From the NCBI RefSeq assembly GCF_004345615.1, contig NZ_SLWK01000004.1, positions 272,644 through 336,643 on the forward strand: a DNA stretch of 64,000 bases, read 5' to 3'. The translations under genes and the position numbers were made by a program. Shown piece after piece: positions 57,516-64,000 of this stretch (the first letter of the stretch is position 1; every line of letters starts with the position of its first letter). The notes under the pieces were generated by a model. The model was not told where the DNA came from. It saw nothing but the letters and a program-made list of their open reading frames with translations, and searched no databases. The DNA comes from Natronoflexus pectinivorans (lineage in GTDB: Bacteria; Bacteroidota; Bacteroidia; Bacteroidales; Marinilabiliaceae).

Positions 57516-58355
57516 ATGATAATAATTGCCGACAGCGGCTCAACCAATACGACTTGGGCGATTCTGACCAGCAAATATGATATTTCAACCTTTCATTCAC
57601 CGGGTATCAACCCGTTTTTTCAGGATAAAAGTCAAATAGTTGAGATACTTAAAGAGCATTGCAAAGAGATAGGCGGTTCAATAACAAAAATTTACTTTTA
57701 TGGCGCAGGCTGTGCCAATGCTGAAAAGAGCATGATAGTTGAGGATGCCATAAAAGAGGTTTGGAATCCAGAAAAAGTGGAAGTAAACAGCGACCTGCTG
57801 GCTGCGGCTCGTTCTTTATGCGGATGCCAAGAAGGCATTGTGGGAATCTTAGGAACCGGTTCGAATTCCTGTTATTATAATGGTTCAGAGATTGAAGCAC
57901 ATGTTTCTCCATTGGGTTTTATCCTTGGCGATGAAGGCAGCGGTGCGGTTCTCGGTAAAACGCTCATCGCTGATGTTTTAAAAAAACAATTGCCGGACCA
58001 TATATGCAAACAGTTTAATGAAACATACCATCTATCTCCGGCAGAAATTTTGGACAAAGTTTACAAACAGCCATTTCCTAACAGATTTTTGGCAGATTTT
58101 ACGAAATTCCTATACAACCATCAGGAAGAAGAGAGCATTAAAACCCTGTTAAAAGAATCTTTTGAGAAGTTTTTTAAACGAAATATTGACCAATACCATG
58201 TAAATAAAACGCTTCCGGTTCATTTTACCGGAAGCGTGGCATGGTATTTTCAGGATATACTTAAAGAATCAGCCATGATATCAGGCTACGTTATTGGCAA
58301 AATAGTAAAAGAGCCAATAAATGGGCTGATTGAATATCATAAAAACGAGAATTAA
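57516..58355 (+). CDS. BadF/BadG-type sugar kinase (GlcNAc/MurNAc kinase-like)
   Basis: 279 residues of the ASKHA fold. Phosphate-1 loop IIADSGSTNTTW at the N-terminus, phosphate-2 GILGTGSNSCYYNG near residue 112, LGDEGSGAVLGK near 138 and adenosine motif PVHFTGSVAWYF near 246. The BcrAD_BadFG family includes eukaryote-like GlcNAc kinases and MurK of Tannerella, which phosphorylates MurNAc or GlcNAc. Near the cell-wall salvage genes, so amino-sugar kinase is the best call. No MurQ etherase gene is in the window. The 3' end overlaps the SMP-30 gene by four bases. Confidence 0.83.
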   Translation: MIIIADSGSTNTTWAILTSKYDISTFHSPGINPFFQDKSQIVEILKEHCKEIGGSITKIYFYGAGCANAEKSMIVEDAIKEVWNPEKVEVNSDLLAAARSLCGCQEGIVGILGTGSNSCYYNGSEIEAHVSPLGFILGDEGSGAVLGKTLIADVLKKQLPDHICKQFNETYHLSPAEILDKVYKQPFPNRFLADFTKFLYNHQEEESIKTLLKESFEKFFKRNIDQYHVNKTLPVHFTGSVAWYFQDILKESAMISGYVIGKIVKEPINGLIEYHKNEN

Positions 58356-59260
58356 TACCGTACACCCTTAACATTCATTTCGAGTGTATAAACAGACCCC
58401 ATAGCAGTGATAAACAGAATATTATGATCAACTCCGCCAAAGGTGACGTTGGCCGTCCAATGTTCATCAATTTTAATGTGCTCAATTTTCTCACCGTCTG
58501 CATTAAAAACAGTTACGCCATCACCGGTTAGGTAAACGTTCCCTTGGTTATCAATGGTCATGCCATCGGATCCCAATTTACAAAATAGCTGACGATTAGA
58601 TAGCGTCCCATTCGAATTTATATCGTAACGATAGGTTTTGTCATCGCCTATATCTGCCACATAGAGCATTTTTCCGTCGGGCGTGCCAATAATTCCATTC
58701 GGTTTTACCATGTCATCATCCACAACAATCACTGCGCTTCGATCGGGTAAAAGATAATAGACACTTTCCTGCATGAGTTCCTGGGTAGGGTCAGACCAGT
58801 AGTCGCGCTTGTAATAAGGATCGGTAAAATAGACACCACCCTTTGAATCAATCCACAAATCATTTGGACCATTCAGTTTATAACCGTCAAAATCAGAAAC
58901 CAGAATTTCGTGTTTTCCCGTATTGATATTAATCGACCAGAGTTCATTCTTTTCATCGGCACAGGCCAATAGATTTCCATCATTATCAAAATAGAGACCA
59001 TTAGAGCGTCCCGCAACATTCATAAAAGTGGAGATTTCGCCATTCATCGTCCAAATAAGAATACGGTCGTTGGGTTGATCGGTGAAATATACATTTCCGT
59101 AGCGATCAGAAGCAGGACCTTCTGTAAATCTGAAGGTGTCTGTTACCAACTCTAAAGTTGCACCATTGGCGATGATTGAAGTTTTTTGGTTGTTTGAACA
59201 ACCAAAAACAACGAACCCGAGAATAAGGAATGTGCTAATACTAAAAAAAATAAATCTCAT
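58352..59260 (-). CDS. SMP-30/gluconolactonase-like lipoprotein
   Basis: 302 residues from ATG at 59260 (a TTG at 59281 is the only longer option). Lipobox FVVFGCSN, then a six-bladed beta-propeller (about 25-300) of the SMP-30/lactonase family: FTEGPASDRYGNVYFTDQ, NGLYFDNDGNLLACADEKNE, LNGPNDLWIDSKGGVYFTDP, KPNGIIGTPDGKMLYVADI and DGMTIDNQGNVYLTG. The Glu and Asn/Asp positions that bind the metal in the family are present. Likely hydrolyses a sugar lactone in the periplasm. Confidence 0.87.
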   Translation of the reverse strand: MRFIFFSISTFLILGFVVFGCSNNQKTSIIANGATLELVTDTFRFTEGPASDRYGNVYFTDQPNDRILIWTMNGEISTFMNVAGRSNGLYFDNDGNLLACADEKNELWSININTGKHEILVSDFDGYKLNGPNDLWIDSKGGVYFTDPYYKRDYWSDPTQELMQESVYYLLPDRSAVIVVDDDMVKPNGIIGTPDGKMLYVADIGDDKTYRYDINSNGTLSNRQLFCKLGSDGMTIDNQGNVYLTGDGVTVFNADGEKIEHIKIDEHWTANVTFGGVDHNILFITAMGSVYTLEMNVKGVRY

Positions 59261-59396
59261 GGTATATGATTTAATTGACAATAACTATGTTAATTGCTTG
59301 TCAAATTTATGAATAAACCATTAAACAAAAAAGATTACGCCCCACACATCTGCGCAAGATTCAAAATATCAATCTCCTACTATTATATGAATCAAA

Positions 59397-59435
59397 TAAA
59401 AAACCACAGAAATACATGGAGTAAATCTGTGGTTT
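59397..59435 (-). terminator. Terminator after trxB
   Basis: 10-base arms AAACCACAGA (59401-59410) and complement (59426-59435); the minus-strand continuation is T-rich. Confidence 0.7.
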
Positions 59436-59453
59436 AATAATATCAGAAATGAA

Positions 59454-60461
59454 TTATTTCAATGGATTCTCGGCCAACCAACGCTCTGCATCAATGGCTG
59501 CCATACATCCTGAACCTGCAGCTGTCACTGCCTGACGGTAAATGTGATCCTGAACATCGCCACAGGCAAAAACACCCGGGACATTAGTTTTTGCTGAGCC
59601 TGCTACTGTTTTTATATATCCGGTTTCATCGGTTTCCAAATACTTCTTAAAAATATCAGAGTTTGGTGTGTGACCGATTGCAAGGAAGAATCCATCAATT
59701 TTTATTTTCACCTCCTCCTCGTTGGGAGTCCCTTTTTCCTTTAAAAGCGTAGCACCCTCAACAACTCCATCACCAAACAAACCTTTGGTTTGATGCTTCC
59801 ATAAAATTTCAATGTTTGGAGTGTTGAATACACGCTCCTGCATCACTTTAGAAGCTCGCAATTCATCACGACGAACAATCAGGTAAACTTTATTACAAAG
59901 TCCGGCCAAATATAAAGCTTCCTCGGCTGCAGTGTCTCCACCTCCTACCACACCAACGTCTTTTCCGCGGTAGAAAAACCCATCACAGGTAGCACAAGCC
60001 GACACACCTCCACCGGCATATTTTTTCTCGTCCTCAAGACCCAGATATTTTGCTGTTGCACCGGTTGCAATAATAACTGCTTCGGCTTCAATAAGCTTTT
60101 TATCGTCGATGGTAACTTTAAATGGCCGTTTTGAAAAATCGGCCTTGGTAGCCATACCAAAACGAACAGAAGTGCCAAAACGTTCTGCCTGTTTTTTTAA
60201 ATCTTCCATCATTTCAGGGCCTGTAATACCTGATGGATATCCGGGGAAGTTCTCCACTTCAGTGGTTGTAGTAAGCTGTCCTCCTGGTTGAAGTCCTTCA
60301 TACATCACAGGCGACAAATTGGCACGTGCTGCATATATCGCGGCCGTGTATCCTGCAGGACCAGAACCAATAATTAACACTTTAACCTTCTCTACATCTG
60401 TAATCTCATTTGTTCCTCCGGCCTTCTCTCCGGAGGTATCCATTTTTCCAAATAGCGCCAT
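59454..60461 (-). CDS. trxB: Thioredoxin reductase
   Basis: NADPH-dependent flavoenzyme that keeps thioredoxin reduced. 335 residues; the first 25 or so (ALFGKMDTSGEKAGGTNEI) extend beyond the usual start and may be leader or an extra tail. FAD motif VLIIGSGPAGYTAAIYAAR, TTEVENFPGYP, redox-active CATC at residues 156-159, NADPH motif VGVVGGGDTAAEEALYLA, and PGVFACGDVQDHIYRQ. Length and motifs are normal. Confidence 0.95.
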   Translation of the reverse strand: MALFGKMDTSGEKAGGTNEITDVEKVKVLIIGSGPAGYTAAIYAARANLSPVMYEGLQPGGQLTTTTEVENFPGYPSGITGPEMMEDLKKQAERFGTSVRFGMATKADFSKRPFKVTIDDKKLIEAEAVIIATGATAKYLGLEDEKKYAGGGVSACATCDGFFYRGKDVGVVGGGDTAAEEALYLAGLCNKVYLIVRRDELRASKVMQERVFNTPNIEILWKHQTKGLFGDGVVEGATLLKEKGTPNEEEVKIKIDGFFLAIGHTPNSDIFKKYLETDETGYIKTVAGSAKTNVPGVFACGDVQDHIYRQAVTAAGSGCMAAIDAERWLAENPLK

Positions 60462-60615
60462 AATATTTATATATTTACATGTTTGTATTTATAGGTGCAA
60501 ATATGCAACAATTATTCCAAAAAACAAAAACTACATATTTGATCTCATCAAACGAGTTGGCAAAGATATCAGAAATACCCCTGTAACGGGACACCATATT
60601 CATAACAAAAATTGA

Positions 60616-61560
60616 TCAATCATAACCAGATCCAATAAAAACAAGAGAATCGGTTCCGACAGAAATGCCGCCTATGATTCCCAAACCATCCTCTACATTG
60701 GAATAAATTTTTATGGGATCTACAATGGGTAAATCATAATTATACTCAGCCACAACCCTACTACGCAGGTAATTAAAATAGTCACGTGTTTGATTCAAAA
60801 GCATAAAGGTAATTTTACGTTTCTGACCAGACTCCGGCGGTGTAGCGTATGAAGCAGGCAGACGAATGCTTAGTTTATACTCTTTTCCATTGATCAAGTA
60901 GTCGGAAAAAGTGCCTCTGAAGTCAATACCTCCTAACAAACTACCCTCCTGATCACGAATGTAAAAAATGGGATCATCTTTTAAAAAACTTATTCTTCGT
61001 TGCTCGTGTAATAATTCATTACCTGTCGTCGTCCAGAGGTCTTTTAATACAACCAATTGATAGTAATTATCTACAGACTCAGGATCAGAAAAAACAATCT
61101 CACATTGTATGTAAGAAAACCCAGGATTAGCGGGATCCATTATGGTACTTCTAGTTGTGTCTATTCGTGAAATAGAAACAACTTCCGGGACAACGGTAAA
61201 GCCAGAAACCATGTTTCCTGAAGCATCGCCTGCTCTTAACTCAAAATGATCTCCGGGCTTAATGGTTATTCCAGGACGTTGAGCCCAAAGATCTCGGTAA
61301 GGATAAGCAAATGAATCCACAACAACATTGTTTTTAACAACAGTAACATAGCCATCATAAACTCGCTCAAAAAAATCAACAGAAGAGTGGTTTACACTTT
61401 TACTCAAATGTACCGTAAAAACAGAATCAGGAATCAGAAATGAAAACAGAGTCAGTCGTCCACCTCCTTCATCCATATCTATTTCAAGATCGGATTCACA
61501 GGAGGAAATCATAGCAATGAATGCAATTGATAAAACTATCGAAGACTTTTTAATATTCAT
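60616..61560 (-). CDS. DUF4249 family lipoprotein
   Basis: 314 residues from ATG at 61560; longer in-frame starts would bury the signal peptide. Lipobox MISSCESD with Cys near 21. Beta-rich body: LTLFSFLIPDSVFTVHLS, GYVTVVKNNVVVDSF, IKPGDHFELRAGDASGNMVSG, then VDNYYQLVVLKD and YFNYLRSRVVAEY. DUF4249 proteins are usually encoded after a TonB-dependent receptor; here none is adjacent. Function unknown, presumably surface or periplasmic binding. Confidence 0.82.
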   Translation of the reverse strand: MNIKKSSIVLSIAFIAMISSCESDLEIDMDEGGGRLTLFSFLIPDSVFTVHLSKSVNHSSVDFFERVYDGYVTVVKNNVVVDSFAYPYRDLWAQRPGITIKPGDHFELRAGDASGNMVSGFTVVPEVVSISRIDTTRSTIMDPANPGFSYIQCEIVFSDPESVDNYYQLVVLKDLWTTTGNELLHEQRRISFLKDDPIFYIRDQEGSLLGGIDFRGTFSDYLINGKEYKLSIRLPASYATPPESGQKRKITFMLLNQTRDYFNYLRSRVVAEYNYDLPIVDPIKIYSNVEDGLGIIGGISVGTDSLVFIGSGYD

Positions 61561-61833
61561 TCCACAATAAATCAATATACGGATTATATAAACACCTGTA
61601 CTACAACACCGAGACATAAAAGATCGTCCACAGAATAATTGACAAATGAGCCAAGTTTTTAGATCCCTGATCAAACAATTCAAAATACTCTTATTTTCTT
61701 TTCAAATTTAGGAAAATACCACAAAAAGTGACAGACGAATCTGAAATATCCATGCAATGAGCATCAGGAAAAGTGAAATTAAACAGAAAAAAGTGTAAAT
61801 TTACAGTTCAAAATACGATTTAAACAATTGATT

Positions 61834-63510
61834 ATGAAAATATCCATTTTATTCTTTAAACTAATGGTCCTGATGACCATTTTATATTCATGTAAAGATG
61901 ATGATAAAGCCCAAATACTGTCGTCTGTTGAGGTAAACATTAAAATTGATGATAATTACAATTTTATTTCTCTGGAAAATACCACCATTAGGATTACGAA
62001 CATTCAAAGTGGTGAAGCAGACAGCACAAAACTGATAGATGGAACAAAGGCTCTTTTTACCGACTTAATACCCGGAGATTATCAAGTTCAGGCATATCGC
62101 CATTTAACAGATGACGAAAAAGAGTCACTGTATGGAGATAAATCAACCAATATTTACATCGCATCAACTCAAAACATAAAAGCTGGAGCAATACAGGATA
62201 TCAGAATATATTTAACTCTAAAACCTAATGTTGAATTTCTGCCTACGCAAACACTTACTGTAAACAACTTTATATATACATATATGGACTACGCTTATTT
62301 CTGGCACAAAGAAATGCCGGAAATAAATTACAGAACACAAAGAGACCCAGAAGCCTATTTTTACAGTTTACTTAAGAATCCTGATGATAAGTGGTCATTT
62401 ATCACTGATGACATTGATGCACTCATAGCTTATTTTGATGGTGTTTCAAAAAGTAAAGGATATTCTGTACAACCTTATTATTTGAGACAGGGATCAAACC
62501 AGGTTATCATATATGTAGAATATGTATATCGAAACTCGCCAGCCAGTGAAGCGGGACTTCAAAGAGGTGATATGATTCATAAAATCAACGGAGAAACCGT
62601 AACCGATCAAAACTATCAGCGCCTGCTAAATAATGACAACATGGTGCTTACCCTTGGCTATCTAGATGACTCCGGGAACATCATTTCATTATCACCCGAA
62701 GTGGAGATTAATGCTGTTGAGAACCTGCAACATCACCCAATAATTGCCAGCAGCATCCATGAAATAGAAGGTTCTACAATAGGATATTTGGCTTACTCGT
62801 CATTTACAGCCAGCTATGACACTGCTCTAGTCAATACCTTTTCAGATTTTAAAGCAGCCGGCGTAAACGAATTGATTCTCGATTTAAGATATAACGGAGG
62901 GGGCAGGGTTTCATCTGCTGTTTTACTGGCAGGATTAATTGCGCCAAAATCATCAGTTGGAGAAGTGTTTATTGAAGAAGTATGGAATGAAAATCTTAAA
63001 GATTACAACACTAATTTAAGAATTCCCAATCAATCAATGAATTTGGATTTAAGTCGGGTTTACATACTAACTACATCAGGCACTGCATCAGCAAGTGAAA
63101 TGATGATTTACGGTCTTGCTCCACATATGGAAGTCATACAAATAGGAACACAAACCCATGGAAAGTATTACGGATCGATCATGATTCAGGATATTGACCA
63201 AAGCACCAACCAAAGAAGACATTCGTGGGCAATGCAACCAATTGTAATGAGAGCTCAAAATGTAACCAATGACATCAATTATCAACAAGGACTACCTCCG
63301 AACCACACATTACGTGACAATATATACAATGCACAATTGGGAGAAATAGAAGAGCATTTTCTGTCTAACGCAATATCGCTTATTACTTCAGGTACCTTTG
63401 GGGCATTAGCACCTGAACTTAAAAAAGCATCCATTGATTATATTAAAATCGAAAATTTTAAAGAGACCAGCACACCTTTTCACGGTACGATGATTACCGA
63501 GTTACCGTAA
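61834..63510 (+). CDS. S41 (C-terminal processing type) peptidase lipoprotein
   Basis: 558 residues from ATG at 61834 (TTG at 61828 alternative). Lipobox TILYSCKD. An N-terminal beta domain (about 30-125; ENTTIRITNIQSGEADSTKL) resembles prealbumin-like/CnaB-type modules. Then DYAYFWHKEMP, a PDZ domain (about 200-290; SPASEAGLQRGDMIHKINGE) and the S41 catalytic domain with LRYNGGGRVSSAV, TSGTASASEMM (catalytic Ser near residue 419) and the Lys in GTQTHGKYYG (near 444). Likely digests or processes envelope proteins. Confidence 0.88.
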   Translation: MKISILFFKLMVLMTILYSCKDDDKAQILSSVEVNIKIDDNYNFISLENTTIRITNIQSGEADSTKLIDGTKALFTDLIPGDYQVQAYRHLTDDEKESLYGDKSTNIYIASTQNIKAGAIQDIRIYLTLKPNVEFLPTQTLTVNNFIYTYMDYAYFWHKEMPEINYRTQRDPEAYFYSLLKNPDDKWSFITDDIDALIAYFDGVSKSKGYSVQPYYLRQGSNQVIIYVEYVYRNSPASEAGLQRGDMIHKINGETVTDQNYQRLLNNDNMVLTLGYLDDSGNIISLSPEVEINAVENLQHHPIIASSIHEIEGSTIGYLAYSSFTASYDTALVNTFSDFKAAGVNELILDLRYNGGGRVSSAVLLAGLIAPKSSVGEVFIEEVWNENLKDYNTNLRIPNQSMNLDLSRVYILTTSGTASASEMMIYGLAPHMEVIQIGTQTHGKYYGSIMIQDIDQSTNQRRHSWAMQPIVMRAQNVTNDINYQQGLPPNHTLRDNIYNAQLGEIEEHFLSNAISLITSGTFGALAPELKKASIDYIKIENFKETSTPFHGTMITELP

Positions 63511-63528
63511 AGGAAGGATAAAAGCAAT

Positions 63529-63568
63529 CCAAAAGAGCCTTGAAACATAAGTTTCAAGGCTCTTTTGG
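63529..63568 (+). terminator. Perfect 18-bp-stem terminator after the S41 peptidase gene
   Basis: Arms 63529-63546 and 63551-63568 pair without mismatch around an ATAA loop. No other gene seen from 63511 to 64000, apart from the repeats at the edge. Confidence 0.85.
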
Positions 63569-63905
63569 ATATATATTAAGAAATCGCAAGTACAATAGAC
63601 TGGTACATCCATTCATCTTTCTTCACTACCAGGAAAAAATTCGAATTTAGAATAGCGACTTAACACCTAAACTATCCGATAAAGAAACAATTAACTATCC
63701 AAGATCAAGATAATTTACAACAGACTAAATATCTATTTTGCTTTTTGGGATTATCAATAAAAGAATAATGAAACCACTAGCTCAATGAATCATATATCAT
63801 TATCGAATACAATAACATGACAAATCATTACTGAGAATTAAAAAAATGCTATATCTCACTAACCTAACCATATATAAAAACAATAATTCGTGATTTGCTT
63901 ATAAG

Positions 63906-64000
63906 TGCACATTCTGTTTTATTCGGACACCCATTCCGGATTTATCCGGACACTTTTTAGGTCTGCATTTTTTTCAAAAATAGGAATTAATTTTTTACGA
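63906..64000. mobile_element. Possible end of an insertion sequence (IS21-like) at the window edge
   Basis: Repeated words ATTCGGACAC (63921-63930), ATTCCGGA (63933-63940) and ATCCGGACAC (63944-63953), the two longer words 23 bases apart, after a start TGCACATTCTG. Such tandem CCGGACA sites occur at the ends of IS21-family elements (from memory). No transposase frame is inside the window, so this is uncertain. Confidence 0.35.

Overview
This 64 kb window comes from the chromosome of a Bacteroidota bacterium, most likely order Marinilabiliales or a close relative (inference). The signs are TonB-dependent receptors with N-terminal carboxypeptidase-regulatory-like domains, the Bacteroidota-only families DUF4835, DUF4293, DUF4249 and DUF4922, a GH9 glycanase, promoters of the TTG-N20-TAnnTTTG type, and the gene order bamD / omega-like / coaBC / DUF4835 / recN. 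No rRNA, tRNA, CRISPR array, phage or complete insertion sequence was found.

Layout. 1-4.6 kb (minus): housekeeping run bamD, omega-like, coaBC, DUF4835, recN (cut by the window edge). 5-7.4 kb (minus): FecA-like TonB receptor. 7.8-9.1 kb: alpha-oxoamine synthase. 9.3-10.9 kb: REC-histidine kinase plus single-domain response regulator. 11.2-16.4 kb: an operon-like set with two M56 (BlaR1/MecR1-type) membrane peptidases that end in TonB C-terminal domains, a BlaI-type repressor between them and a TPR protein after them; a promoter with two copies of a palindromic operator precedes it. 16.4-24.8 kb: SirB1-like protein, nucleoside phosphorylase, DUF4293, an M28 peptidase with a beta-barrel-like tail, and sucB/sucA separated by a 14-bp tandem repeat. 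25-31 kb: AddB-like nuclease, trmD, DUF349 protein. 31-33 kb: GH9 enzyme with a LacI-type operator in its promoter. 33.3-36.8 kb: pyrG-yidC. 37.3-39.6 kb: Tat-exported Gfo/Idh/MocA oxidoreductase and DUF1080 lipoprotein. 39.7-44.5 kb: YiiX-like lipoprotein, C45/choloylglycine-type amidase, membrane-anchored GyrI-like protein with a TonB receptor. 44.5-45.7 kb: serB.

46-58.4 kb is the most interesting part: a probable cell-wall salvage island. It holds two DUF1343 (NamZ/GH171 exo-muramidase) paralogues, a serine hydrolase fused to a GH3 C-terminal remnant that has lost the GH3 catalytic barrel, a compact minus-strand operon (tandem GT-A glycosyltransferase, DUF4922 HIT-fold protein, SpoIID protein without signal peptide, AmpG-like MFS permease) and, nearby, a BadF-type amino-sugar kinase. 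Together they could release MurNAc or anhydro-muropeptides, import them, phosphorylate them and perhaps turn them into nucleotide sugars. A cation-efflux gene sits between the two namZ genes, and a HigBA-type toxin-antitoxin pair whose toxin has an in-frame amber codon sits between the operon and the kinase.

58.3-63.5 kb: SMP-30 lactonase-like lipoprotein, thioredoxin reductase, a lone DUF4249 lipoprotein and an S41 peptidase lipoprotein. The last 0.5 kb has a near-perfect terminator hairpin and, at the very edge, repeats that may be the end of an insertion sequence.
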